The position numbers and the translations under genes were made by a program. The notes beneath the pieces are model-generated. The model ran no database searches and was not told the DNA's origin. It was given only the letters and a program-made list of their open reading frames with translations. Source: an uncultured Caldilineaceae bacterium (GTDB taxonomy: Bacteria > Chloroflexota > Anaerolineae > Caldilineales > Caldilineaceae). From it: DNA of 64,000 nt. The stretch is taken from positions 1-64,000 of the forward strand of contig OY282381.1 of the NCBI GenBank assembly GCA_958295915.1. The letters are read 5' to 3'. This document shows, piece after piece, positions 1 through 8,096 of this stretch. How positions within the stretch are numbered: position 1 is the first letter of the stretch; each line of letters starts with the position of its first letter.

Positions 1-1
1 G

Positions 2-1741
2 AATCGCAAATACGAGACGATGGATGCGCGGGTTGCGGAGACCTACGCGCAAGCCTCGAAGGCGACCAATAAGAACAAACTCTCCGACCCGTATGTGAAG
101 GCGATCCGCTGGGCAGCGGACCGCATCGGCGAGGAAGGGATTGTCGCCTTTATCACCAACAACAGCTTTCTCGACGCTGTGGCCTTTGATGGCATGAGAA
201 AGCATCTGGCAGACGATTTCGATACCCTGTACAGTCTCGATTTGGGCGGGAACGCGCGCAAGAGCTTGAAGGTCTCGGATGCCAATGTATTCGGCATTCG
301 GGTCGGGGTAAGCATCAATCTGTTTGTGAAACGTAGGGGCGGGCAACCACAAGGCCAGCTATCTCGCATCTATTACTATCGAACCGACGATCTGTGGAAC
401 AAAAAGCGAAAATTCGACTTTCTGCATGAACGTCAACACGCAGGCAATATCGAGTGGCGAGAGATCAGACCGGACAGGCGACACACCTGGCTGACAGAGG
501 GACTTCACGCCGAGTTTGAGAGCTTCATCCCGCTGGGAAGCAAGGAAGCGAAGGCGACAAAAGGCGAGGCGGTGGATGTAATTTTTAAGGTGTATAGTCT
601 CGGTGTCAATACGGCCCGTGATGTTTTGGCTTACTCGTTCGATCTCAAGCTGCTGCAAGAGCGAGTTGGCGCATTTATCGAAATATACAACAGCGCCGTT
701 GACCGCAAGAGAAGGCATGACCCCAACGACCCTGTTGAAAGTTTTATTGATACGAACGACCCACGCATCAAATGGACTCGTCAGCTTAAGGCATCACTTA
801 AAAAACTGAAGCCAAACGACTATGAAGATTCGCACTTTCGCACCTCGTTGTATCGTCCGTTCTGTCAGAAATACCTCTACTTCGATAATTTCTGGAATGA
901 AGAGCGCTTTCAACAGCATCGAATTTTTCCCACACCGAAGACCGAAACAGAAAATCGGGTGATAATCGTCAGCGATCATGGTTTCCGCGCAGGCTTCAGT
1001 GCTCTGATGGCGAACCTGATTCCCGACCTTCACACACTCTCGGCAAGTGACGGCTTTCAATGCTTCCCCTTCTACACCTACGACGAGGATGGCGGCAACC
1101 GCCAGGAGAACATCACCGATTGGGCGCTGGCGCAGTTCCGCACGCAGTGCCGTGACGACACAATCAGCAAATGGGACATCTTCCATTATGTCTATGGCCT
1201 GCTGCACCACCCGCACTATCGCACGCGATACCAAGCCAACCTCAAACGCGACCTGCCGCGCCTGCCCTTTGCCCCGGACTTCCGGGCCTTTGTCCAAGCC
1301 GGCGCGCGTCTGGCGGAAATCCACGTCGGCTATGAAGAGATGCCCGCCTATCCCCTGACAGTCAGCGAAAACTCGGATCTGCCGCTCGATTGGCGCGTGG
1401 AGAAGATGCGCCTCTCCAAGGACAAAACGCAGATCCACTACAATAATCTTCTGACACTGGGCGGGATTCCACCAGAAGCCTTTGCCTATCGGCTGGGCAA
1501 CCGCTCGGCTCTGGAGTGGATCATCGACCAGTATCGCGTCAAGGTGGACAGACGCAGCTGCGTCGTCAACGACCCCAACCGCGCCGACAACCCGCGCTAC
1601 ATCGTCAAGCTGATTGGCAAGGTCATCAACGTAAGTCTGGAGACAGTAAAAACTGTAGAGGGCCTGCCGGCCCTGGGGAAGAAAACGCAATGTCGCCATG
1701 GCGCAAGGGCGCAAGGAAAAACCGACTATAGATTTATGTGA
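2..1741 (+). CDS. Type ISP restriction-modification enzyme, C-terminal part (5' truncated by window)
   Basis: The frame is open from base 2, so the N-terminal nuclease, helicase and most of the methylase lie outside the window. The visible part begins just after where the NPPY methylase motif would be (reading NRKYETMDARV, then TNKNKLSDPYVKA) and runs through the end of the N6-adenine methylase fold into the C-terminal target-recognition region. The segment FHYVYGLLHHPHYRTRY followed by LPRLPFAPDF is characteristic of LlaBIII-like single-chain type ISP enzymes, which methylate and cut DNA with one polypeptide. The family normally ends near the VSLETVKxVxGLPAL stretch; the last 19 or so residues after it look like translated dispersed repeat (see findings). 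Family call is from remembered motifs; target specificity cannot be predicted. Confidence 0.85.
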   Translation, partial: NRKYETMDARVAETYAQASKATNKNKLSDPYVKAIRWAADRIGEEGIVAFITNNSFLDAVAFDGMRKHLADDFDTLYSLDLGGNARKSLKVSDANVFGIRVGVSINLFVKRRGGQPQGQLSRIYYYRTDDLWNKKRKFDFLHERQHAGNIEWREIRPDRRHTWLTEGLHAEFESFIPLGSKEAKATKGEAVDVIFKVYSLGVNTARDVLAYSFDLKLLQERVGAFIEIYNSAVDRKRRHDPNDPVESFIDTNDPRIKWTRQLKASLKKLKPNDYEDSHFRTSLYRPFCQKYLYFDNFWNEERFQQHRIFPTPKTETENRVIIVSDHGFRAGFSALMANLIPDLHTLSASDGFQCFPFYTYDEDGGNRQENITDWALAQFRTQCRDDTISKWDIFHYVYGLLHHPHYRTRYQANLKRDLPRLPFAPDFRAFVQAGARLAEIHVGYEEMPAYPLTVSENSDLPLDWRVEKMRLSKDKTQIHYNNLLTLGGIPPEAFAYRLGNRSALEWIIDQYRVKVDRRSCVVNDPNRADNPRYIVKLIGKVINVSLETVKTVEGLPALGKKTQCRHGARAQGKTDYRFM

Positions 1742-1825
1742 TTATTCAAGATCGACCATGATTTCATCCTGTCCATCATATCAATCAGGAGAATCAGAGT
1801 CCGACCTTGAAAGCGAAGGAAGGAT
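1742..1825. repeat. Degenerate 'ATCCTGTCCATC' type intergenic repeat
   Basis: The spacer holds TTTCATCCTGTCCATCATAT followed by a degenerate CAATCAGGAG stretch. It resembles the common bacterial intergenic motif built on repeated ATCCTGT/CAATC units. It ends in the Shine-Dalgarno of the next gene. Assignment is by eye only. Confidence 0.3.
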
Positions 1826-2146
1826 ATGCTTGCAGAACAGAATGAATTTCTCCTCCAGATCTCAGAGCAAGATAATGTATACGTGCTGATGCGCGCGCTG
1901 CCCAAGGGAGCTCGTCTTCCGCTCGGCGAACACACGATCGTCTGCGAAACGTCTCTGGGGCTTGGACATAAGATCGCGGCCCGAGCGATCGCCGCCGGCG
2001 AGAAGATCATCAAGTATGGCGCGCCAATTGGCTCGGCTCTGCGGGATATCCATTTGGGCGAGCATGTCCATCTGCACAATATCAAGAGCGATTACATCCC
2101 TACCTACACCCTGGATGAGGAGCGCAGTTATGTCAGCCAATCCTGA
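1826..2146 (+). CDS. UxaA family hydrolyase, small (SAF-domain) subunit
   Basis: A 106-residue protein equivalent to the N-terminal SAF domain of altronate/galactarate dehydratases. The core ETSLGLGHKIAARAIAAGE followed by YGAPIGSALRDI and GEHVHLHNIKSDY is typical. In the family this domain pairs with the large iron-dependent catalytic part to dehydrate hexonic or aldaric acids to 2-keto-3-deoxy acids. The start is supported by GAAGGA at 1815-1820, five bases before the ATG. Its end overlaps the start of the large subunit by 17 bp, so the two are probably translated together. The substrate (altronate, galactarate or another sugar acid) cannot be told from sequence. Confidence 0.88.
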   Translation: MLAEQNEFLLQISEQDNVYVLMRALPKGARLPLGEHTIVCETSLGLGHKIAARAIAAGEKIIKYGAPIGSALRDIHLGEHVHLHNIKSDYIPTYTLDEERSYVSQS

Positions 2147-3338
2147 GTTCCAAGGCTATCTACGCCAGGACGGCCGTAAGGGCATCCGCAACACAATCCT
2201 CGTCGCCTATCTGGTGGAGTGCGCCCATCACGTGGCCCGCGAGATCGTCTATCCCTTCCGCAAGGATGGCGCGCATCTCATCGGATTCGGCGGCTGCTAT
2301 CCCAATCAGTATGCCTTCGACATGATGTCCCGGCTTTGTTGTCACCCGAACGTGGGCGGCGTGCTTCTCATCTCACTGGGATGCGAAAGTTTCAACCGCT
2401 ACAGCCTGGCGAAGCGCGTCAAAGCAAGCGGCAGACCCATCGAAACCCTCGTCATTCAGGAGCGGGGGGGCACGCTCTCCACCATAGAGAAGGGCCGGGC
2501 GTGGTTGCGGCAGACCCTCGCCGCGCTGGAAGAGACGACAAAGTTGGCGCCGATGACAGTAAACGAACTGATCGTTGGCGCGATCTGCGGCGGTTCCGAC
2601 GCCACCAGCGGCATTACCGCCAATCCGGCTATCGGGCGCTGCTTCGACCTGCTGGTGGCGCACGACGCCAGCGCTATTTTCGAGGAGGGCGGCGAATTGA
2701 TAGGCTGCGAGCGGATTATGGCAGAGCGGGCAGTGACGCCGGAGCTGGCCAACGAAATCCTCTCCACAATGGAAAAGACCGCCCGCTACTACACAATTAT
2801 GGGGCACGGCAGCTTCGCCGCCGGCAATGCTGACGGTGGCCTGACCACAATCGAAGAAAAGTCGATGGGGGCCTATGCCAAGAGTGGCTCTTCACCGATT
2901 CGGGGCCTGCTCAAACCCGGGGATGCGCCGCCGCGCGGCGGCCTGTATCTGATGGACGTAGTGCCCGACGGCGAAGCTCGTTTTGGCTTTCCCAATATCA
3001 ACGACACGGCCGAGATCGCTGAACTGATTGCCTGTGGCGCGCATCTGACGCTCTTTTCTACCGGACGAGGTTCGGTGGTCGGATCGGCTATCTCGCCGGT
3101 CATCAAAGTATGCGCCAATCCCGAAACCTATCGCCGCATGGCGGGGGACATGGACGTGGACGCCGGGCGCATTCTCGAAGGGAAAGCTACCCTCGACGAG
3201 GTCGGTCAGGAGATTTTTGAGCAGACGCTGGCCGTCGCGCGGGGCGCGCCGACGAAATCCGAGAGCCTGGGCCATCAGGAGTTCGTGCTGACGTACAAAA
3301 CATTCGAGCCGATTGGCCCAGCATGCCTTCCCCTATAA
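2130..3338 (+). CDS. UxaA family hydrolyase, large catalytic subunit (altronate/galactarate dehydratase-like)
   Basis: About 402 residues matching the C-terminal catalytic half of UxaA/GarD. Recognisable segments are GRKGIRNTILVAYLVECAHH at the start, GCYPN, GCES, then ICGGSDATSGITANPAIG, EEGGELIGCE, GHGSFAAGNADGGL and FSTGRGSVVGSAISPVIKVC. Family members need Fe2+ and remove water from sugar acids. The start chosen is ATG 2130, with GAGGAG at 2117-2122 seven bases upstream; the longer frame from 1962 would lie wholly inside the small-subunit gene. With the small subunit it forms a split dehydratase. It may work with the lactonases and sugar-acid enzymes near 52-57 kb, but that link is inference. 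Confidence 0.88.
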   Translation: MSANPEFQGYLRQDGRKGIRNTILVAYLVECAHHVAREIVYPFRKDGAHLIGFGGCYPNQYAFDMMSRLCCHPNVGGVLLISLGCESFNRYSLAKRVKASGRPIETLVIQERGGTLSTIEKGRAWLRQTLAALEETTKLAPMTVNELIVGAICGGSDATSGITANPAIGRCFDLLVAHDASAIFEEGGELIGCERIMAERAVTPELANEILSTMEKTARYYTIMGHGSFAAGNADGGLTTIEEKSMGAYAKSGSSPIRGLLKPGDAPPRGGLYLMDVVPDGEARFGFPNINDTAEIAELIACGAHLTLFSTGRGSVVGSAISPVIKVCANPETYRRMAGDMDVDAGRILEGKATLDEVGQEIFEQTLAVARGAPTKSESLGHQEFVLTYKTFEPIGPACLPL

Positions 3339-3341
3339 AAT

Positions 3342-3382
3342 CAGTGGCTAGTGATCAGTGGTTCGTATACCACTGGGCATTC
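3342..3382. repeat. CAGTGG-family dispersed repeat
   Basis: Contains AGTGGCTAGTGATCAGTGGT and a nearby CCACTGG. The same CAGTGG/CCACTGG units recur near 13440, 21575, 35875, 38985 and 40655, always at gene edges. No transposase is associated. Confidence 0.5.
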
Positions 3383-3517
3383 AAATCCTACGATAGATTT
3401 TTCGACCATGAGGTCTGGACTGTATACTGTCAAGCTGTCGGCAGATACGCTGCGCAGGTGTTTGCCCCGGGAGACCCGATTTGACAGCGAGAACACAGAC
3501 ACGAAAGTAGGCCCTCG

Positions 3518-4534
3518 ATGCAACAGCAATTCGGCATTCCCGCCAGTTCAACATCTGAATCACAGTCGGCATCTGACAGGCGCCCAGACGCTGTGGATCA
3601 ACTGGGGCGTGAGCGAACATGGCGAGACTACCTGGGCCTGGCTGCGCGCGGGTTTCTGATGGGCTGCGCCGACCTGGTGCCCGGCGTTTCCGGGGGCACT
3701 ATGGCCTTTATACTCGGCATCTATGAAGAGCTGGTGTTGAGCATTCGCGCCGCAGCGCGGGCGCCGTTCTGGCTGGCCTTGCTGAGATTCAATCTGGCCG
3801 CCGCGCTGAGCGCAGTGAACGCCCGATTTCTGAGCGCTGTCCTCGTCGGCATTGTTGTTGCGATTTTGTCTCTCGCGTCCGGGCTGGAGTGGATGCTCGA
3901 GAACCGGCCGGCGCTGATCTGGAGTTTCTTCTTTGGGCTGCTGTTCGCCTCAATCGTCACTGTCAGCAAGCGCATTCGCCGCTGGACACTGCCGCTGGGC
4001 GCCGCGTTGGCCGCGGGCGCGGTCGGCGCGTATTTCCTTGTTGGCTCCGTCCCTCTGCAGACTCCCGAATCGGCCTGGTTTCTTGTCCTCAGCGGCATGT
4101 TGGCCAGCTGCGCCATGATCTTGCCGGGCATCTCTGGCTCATTCATTCTGGTGCTATTGGGAAAATATGAGTTTGTCCTCGGCGCCGTCAACCAACGGGA
4201 TATCGTCAGTATCGGTATTCTTGCCGTCGGCGCGGTCGTCGGCATCATCACCTTCGCTCAGATTTTGGCTTGGCTATTCAAACGCTACCACGACCTGACC
4301 GTTGCCCTCCTCATCGGCCTGATGGTGGGTAGCCTGCGCAAGATCTGGCCCTGGAAGGAGACGGTCGCCTCAATCATCGACCGGCACGGGGAGATCCTGC
4401 CCACGGTGCAACGGAACTATCTGCCTTCTGATTTGACAGGTGAGGTATTTTTGGCTGTGGGATTGGCGCTGGCGGCTTTTGCGATCGTGATGCTGTTGGA
4501 TCGCTATAGCGCCTTGAAGGGCGCCGACCACTGA
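3518..4534 (+). CDS. DUF368 family membrane protein (PopT-like undecaprenyl-phosphate translocase)
   Basis: A 338-residue polytopic membrane protein. The segment GFLMGCADLVPGVSGGTMAF at about residues 46-65 is the hallmark of DUF368, and a second related glycine-rich repeat, ILPGISGSFILVLLGKYE, lies near residue 205, in line with the inverted-repeat architecture of the family. DUF368 (PopT) proteins have been shown in other bacteria to return undecaprenyl phosphate to the inner leaflet for reuse in wall synthesis. No strong Shine-Dalgarno precedes ATG 3518, and the first 30 or so residues are poorly conserved-looking, so the true start could be internal. It stands alone between a dehydratase and a convergent dioxygenase gene. 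Confidence 0.85.
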   Translation: MQQQFGIPASSTSESQSASDRRPDAVDQLGRERTWRDYLGLAARGFLMGCADLVPGVSGGTMAFILGIYEELVLSIRAAARAPFWLALLRFNLAAALSAVNARFLSAVLVGIVVAILSLASGLEWMLENRPALIWSFFFGLLFASIVTVSKRIRRWTLPLGAALAAGAVGAYFLVGSVPLQTPESAWFLVLSGMLASCAMILPGISGSFILVLLGKYEFVLGAVNQRDIVSIGILAVGAVVGIITFAQILAWLFKRYHDLTVALLIGLMVGSLRKIWPWKETVASIIDRHGEILPTVQRNYLPSDLTGEVFLAVGLALAAFAIVMLLDRYSALKGADH

Positions 4535-4577
4535 TCACCGCTGTTTTACTGGTAAGGGAACAAGCAATTGGCCAACC

Positions 4578-5474
4578 TCACTCTTCATCGCGCCGAAAAC
4601 CCCGCGCCATCAGCCCGCGCAGTTCGTTGGTCTTGCGGGCTTGCCGCGCCTGTTTCTCAGCCTCCGCCCGATTGGCAGTCGTGGTGGCCCGGATGATTGC
4701 GTAGTCGTTGGGGCGCCGATAGCGGTTGATAAAGACTGGACGGGGCGTGTCCGAGTGGTTCTGCTTGGATCCGTGGATCGTCTTGACATTGAAAAAGATC
4801 GAATCCCCGGCCTGCCCGATGATCGGCAGGGATGCCTCCCAAGGCCAGTCATCCTCGTCCAGCCCCAAGTGGGAGAATGTGTCGATGTGCCGGAGTTGTC
4901 CCTTGTTGTGAGAGCCGGGCACTATGCGCAGGGCGCCATTGACCAGATCCGTGTCCACTACATAGGTGAGAATTGCCACCGGCCCTTCGTAGCGGTGCTC
5001 AAAGTAAGCCGAGTCCTGATGCAGATGCTTAGGATGGCCGCCCACCGGCTCTTTTACCAGAGATTGCCCGTTGCCGAACAGTTCGATATCTGGACCGAGA
5101 ATGGCCTCCAAAATGTCCAGGGCGGTCGGGTCTGTGGCAGCCCGCAAAAAGGCGGCGCTGGTGTAGTAGCTGATGCCGACGGTCATGATCTGCTTGTCCC
5201 GATTGCAGCCCTCAGGCGCAGGGATAAACAAAGAACCGTTGGGCACGACCCAGCCCTCGGGTTTTCTTTCCGCTTTGTCGAGCATCGCCACCGACCGCTC
5301 GACAGTCGCGGCGATGTCGCGGGCCATCTCCGCTACATACTGCTTCATCAGCCCGCGCGCCACCAGGCAGCCGTGCTCCCGGTAGATCGCCGCTGCGCGA
5401 TCGATGTCCAGCGCATCGACCGACACTGAAATCTCCTCGGCTGTGATCTGTGGCTTCAGACTCTTCGCGTTCAT
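4578..5474 (-). CDS. Phytanoyl-CoA dioxygenase (PhyH) family protein
   Basis: A 298-residue Fe(II)/2-oxoglutarate-dependent oxygenase. The metal triad is visible as HQDSAYFEH (His152, Asp154) and the distal His234 in KTIHGSK, with arginines just after it (RPVFINRYRR) that would hold 2-oxoglutarate. It is the last of three PhyH-like genes on the minus strand, three bases downstream of the HEAT-fused member. In bacteria these proteins hydroxylate diverse small molecules rather than phytanoyl-CoA, so the substrate is unknown. No pathway genes lie next to them apart from sugar-acid and envelope genes. Confidence 0.88.
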   Translation of the reverse strand: MNAKSLKPQITAEEISVSVDALDIDRAAAIYREHGCLVARGLMKQYVAEMARDIAATVERSVAMLDKAERKPEGWVVPNGSLFIPAPEGCNRDKQIMTVGISYYTSAAFLRAATDPTALDILEAILGPDIELFGNGQSLVKEPVGGHPKHLHQDSAYFEHRYEGPVAILTYVVDTDLVNGALRIVPGSHNKGQLRHIDTFSHLGLDEDDWPWEASLPIIGQAGDSIFFNVKTIHGSKQNHSDTPRPVFINRYRRPNDYAIIRATTTANRAEAEKQARQARKTNELRGLMARGFRRDEE

Positions 5475-5477
5475 TGT

Positions 5478-6875
5478 TCAGAATAGATTCTCCGGTGTCG
5501 TCGTCGGGCACCAGCGATGGGCACTCAAGTAGTCGATCGCGATATGCAGAGCCTCAGGGGCGCCGATGCGAAGTAGGGCATCCACCGCATTGGCCCGGAC
5601 GTAGCGATTCTCGTCTCGCAAGGCCGCCTGCAGAGCCGGCACTGCCGCGGCCGCGGCCGCGCCGAGGCGCTGGAGAGAGAGCGCAGCCGTAAACCGCACC
5701 TGTCCGTCCTCGTCAGTCAGCCCGTCTACCAGGGCGGGAACGAGCGCATCTGCTGGTTCTTTCACCAGCCCGAGAGCCTCCACTGCCGTGCGCCGCACCA
5801 GGACCGATTGATCTGTGGTGGCCTGGGCCAGATCCTCGGCGACATCGGCGGCGTCTTTGCCCAACTCTCCCAGAGCGAAGGCCGCGTGCATGCGCGCCTC
5901 TTCGGTTTCGTGGTGTAACGCACGCAGCAGATCTGCCTGCGCGGCGCGGCCGACGGCGCTCAGGCCATAGCCAGCGTTGCGGGCGGCAGTGACATTGCCG
6001 CTGGTGAGAGCCTTGGCGAGGAATGGAATGGCCGCCTCTCCCCGAGTCGCCAGACGATAGCCAGCGTCGACGCCCTTCGGCTCATATGAGGAAGCCAGCT
6101 GTTCAGCCAGAGCTGGCAAATCCGCCTCTCCCCCGGGCGCGGACACACCCTTCGATTCTGCCCCGTTTCCTCCACGATGCCAGCGCCATTGGTGCGCCCA
6201 AAGTTCGTTGTGGTCGACCGCTGTACCATTGACCTCTACCCAATCTGCCTGCTGGTTGTTCCATGCCGGTGTTGTGGGCGCATCCATCCGCACAAACTGA
6301 AATTTCATCATGGCCCGGGTTTGCTGAGAAAGGTTGGCCTCGCCTCTGTGCCACAGGTCGTAGTGAAGCAGAGCGAATGTGCCCTGTGCTCCCTCCATAT
6401 AGACCGGCTGTTCGGTATCGTCACCGGCCCGCCTCGTATAGTATTGTGTGCCGGGCAGAATGCCCGATGGCCCCATCTGGCGGTCCACCGCGTGGGGGTA
6501 GTAGAAGATCATCGCCCACCAGTTGTGATGGTTGCGCACCTTCTGGTGTCCCCAGTAGCTGTCTCTGTGCCAGCCTTGAACCTTGCGGCCGGGGTATGTG
6601 AAGTGACAGTGGCGGTGCGGGTGAACCATGTAATTCTGCCCGAGAATGCTCGACAGGGCCCCGTGAATCACTGGATGCCGAAATACTTCGTTCACTTCGC
6701 GCAAACGGGGCAGAATATTGTTGCCGGGGTTGCCTTCCTTTTCCATCACTTCGGAAAGTTTGGCGTTCAGCGTTTCGTGAAACTCCTTAGGAAAGTCGGT
6801 CCGCAGCAGTAGGTAGCCGCGGGAGATAAATTGGCGCATCTGATCGTCGGTCAAAAGATGGTTCGAAACGCTCAT
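5478..6875 (-). CDS. Phytanoyl-CoA dioxygenase-like protein fused to C-terminal HEAT repeats
   Basis: About 465 residues. The N-terminal half is a PhyH dioxygenase with HRDSYWGH (His103, Asp105) and distal His176 in LWHRGEAN. From about residue 250 to 445 there are HEAT/PBS-lyase-type helical repeats, for example ALHHETEEARMHAAFALGEL and GLTDEDGQVRFTAALSLQRL. HEAT arrays usually bind proteins, so the fusion suggests a macromolecular substrate or a docking partner. The start is ATG at 6875 with AGAGGGA just upstream; the longer frame to 7019 would read through a dispersed repeat and the end of the neighbouring gene. It sits between two single-domain PhyH genes on the same strand. Confidence 0.85.
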   Translation of the reverse strand: MSVSNHLLTDDQMRQFISRGYLLLRTDFPKEFHETLNAKLSEVMEKEGNPGNNILPRLREVNEVFRHPVIHGALSSILGQNYMVHPHRHCHFTYPGRKVQGWHRDSYWGHQKVRNHHNWWAMIFYYPHAVDRQMGPSGILPGTQYYTRRAGDDTEQPVYMEGAQGTFALLHYDLWHRGEANLSQQTRAMMKFQFVRMDAPTTPAWNNQQADWVEVNGTAVDHNELWAHQWRWHRGGNGAESKGVSAPGGEADLPALAEQLASSYEPKGVDAGYRLATRGEAAIPFLAKALTSGNVTAARNAGYGLSAVGRAAQADLLRALHHETEEARMHAAFALGELGKDAADVAEDLAQATTDQSVLVRRTAVEALGLVKEPADALVPALVDGLTDEDGQVRFTAALSLQRLGAAAAAAVPALQAALRDENRYVRANAVDALLRIGAPEALHIAIDYLSAHRWCPTTTPENLF

Positions 6876-6913
6876 GTCAATTCCCTCTACCTCTATTGAA
6901 AAACATGCTCGGC

Positions 6914-6946
6914 CGTCGCGCCTCACAGTGGCGCGCAACGCAACCC
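6914..6946. repeat. CACAGTGGCGCGCAA dispersed repeat, copy 1
   Basis: Carries CGCGCCTCACAGTGGCGCGC followed by AACGCAACCC. The CGCGCC...GGCGCGC ends are self-complementary. It lies between two PhyH genes. Related copies are near 7819, 10063, 14836, 18388, 19491 and 22516. Confidence 0.65.
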
Positions 6947-7717
6947 CTATCCCGCAGCCAAGGCTTCGGCAGCCGGTACCCGTTGGCCGTTGCGCAGAAT
7001 CGGGATCGCCTGACCCCATAGGCCGGTTCCTGCGCGGTTCAAGATCGGCTCTGCGGAATATTGAGCCAGGTAACAGCGCCGTATTCGTGATGTTGTGTTG
7101 GGACCACTACGGTGGAATGTGCGACTGCTAAAGACGATGATACTGCCAGCAGGCACAATCGCCGGCACGCCTGGGTGATCGCCCTGATATCCGATTTTGT
7201 CATTGCTGCCGGCCTCCACTGTGTGGTCGTAGAGATCGTCCGGCGTCATACCAATGGCGGAGTAGGGCAAAACGGAGACAGTTCCATTTTCGATCCTCAT
7301 ATCGTCCAGCGCGCACCAGCAAGAAAGGTAGGGTCGGTGGTAGTGGCCCACGTAGCCGGAGTCCTGATGCCAGCCGAATTTCGTGCCCACTTCTGCGAAC
7401 TTGACTACGTACTGTTCGTGGAACAGGTAGGCGGTATCGCCAAGAGTTGCCTGACATATGGCGGCCATGCGTTCGCTGAACAGAAAGTCGGTCATAACAC
7501 GGCTTTCCAGCCCGCGCCGGCTGATGAAGTAGCGCTTCTTGTAGTGGTTGATCCCCTGAACCGTCACTCCTTTGGCTTCCATCTCCGCGTCGTAACGCTC
7601 GATGTAGCGCCGACATTCCTGGCGCAGGCCTTCCACCTGCTGCGCGGGGATGACGTTTTCGAGAAAGAGATAGCCTTCGGTACGGTACTGGTTGCGTTGC
7701 TCTGCGGTGATGCGCAT
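6947..7717 (-). CDS. Phytanoyl-CoA dioxygenase (PhyH) family protein
   Basis: A 256-residue Fe(II)/2-oxoglutarate oxygenase and the first gene of the minus-strand PhyH trio. The metal ligands are FGWHQDSGY (His117, Asp119) and His202 in FHRSGPN, followed by arginines 211 and 213 as 2-oxoglutarate ligand candidates. AAGG stands a few bases before the ATG, and a consensus promoter lies about 40 bp upstream (7758-7786). The substrate is unknown. The three paralogues are quite divergent, so this is an old family expansion rather than a recent tandem duplication. Confidence 0.88.
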   Translation of the reverse strand: MRITAEQRNQYRTEGYLFLENVIPAQQVEGLRQECRRYIERYDAEMEAKGVTVQGINHYKKRYFISRRGLESRVMTDFLFSERMAAICQATLGDTAYLFHEQYVVKFAEVGTKFGWHQDSGYVGHYHRPYLSCWCALDDMRIENGTVSVLPYSAIGMTPDDLYDHTVEAGSNDKIGYQGDHPGVPAIVPAGSIIVFSSRTFHRSGPNTTSRIRRCYLAQYSAEPILNRAGTGLWGQAIPILRNGQRVPAAEALAAG

Positions 7718-7757
7718 AAAAACCTTGCCTATACTCGGAGCGGTAGTCTTGCCTAAT

Positions 7758-7786
7758 GGTATACATCAGGGCCGCAAGAATGTCAA
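7758..7786 (-). promoter_or_regulatory. Sigma70-type promoter for the PhyH operon
   Basis: On the minus strand: TTGACA (7781-7786), 17-bp spacer, TATACC (7758-7763). Transcription would start near 7751, about 35 bases before the first PhyH start codon. Confidence 0.6.
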
Positions 7787-7818
7787 ACGCAAAGATATTC
7801 TGCCATCGATTCCTGAAG

Positions 7819-7869
7819 CGCGCCCCAACCATACCAAGCGCTCTACAGCAGCGCGCAACACAACCCTTC
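7819..7869. repeat. CACAGTGGCGCGCAA dispersed repeat, copy 2 (degenerate)
   Basis: GCGCGCCCCAACC at the left and CAGCAGCGCGCAACACAACC at the right match the two halves of the family with a longer centre. Confidence 0.45.
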
Positions 7870-7906
7870 GCCCGGGTAGACGCCTGTCATCCCCGGCGCA
7901 GACAGT

Positions 7907-7935
7907 TTGCGAGTTGTTCTAATGGCGTGTATACT
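7907..7935 (+). promoter_or_regulatory. Candidate sigma70 promoter for the ABC exporter genes
   Basis: TTGCGA (7907-7912), 17-bp spacer, TATACT (7930-7935). It is about 160 bp before the first exporter gene, so the leader would be long. Confidence 0.4.
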
Positions 7936-8096
7936 TTCCAAACCGCTTTAGTAACGTTCGGAAAAATACTCTTTTCCTCAATAGCTTCTTGAACTCAATT
8001 TGAAGTGCGTTTCAGCATTCCCACCAGAACAGAAAACTACGAATTGGGCAGTTCATGCGTAATGCGCAATTGAACAGTTCCTGATCGTCCACGCTC

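Larger units (their letters stand above)
7718..8096. other. Divergent intergenic region (379 bp)
   Basis: This gap separates the minus-strand PhyH operon from the plus-strand exporter genes. It holds a candidate promoter in each direction, a degenerate CGCGC/CAACC repeat copy around 7819-7869, and an AATTGxxCAGTTC-type low-complexity stretch at about 8040-8080. I see no gene in it. Confidence 0.6.

Noticed and set aside
43..1714. Long minus-strand open frames opposite the type ISP gene
   Set aside because: They lack family motifs and Shine-Dalgarno sites, and the plus-strand reading is a clear type ISP enzyme.
2219..2833. Plus-strand 204-codon frame inside the UxaA large subunit gene
   Set aside because: Out-of-frame shadow rich in Arg and Gly with no start signal.
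5478..7019. Longer form of the HEAT-fused PhyH protein starting at 7019
   Set aside because: The extra 48 codons read through a dispersed repeat and the end of the upstream gene; ATG 6875 has a good Shine-Dalgarno.
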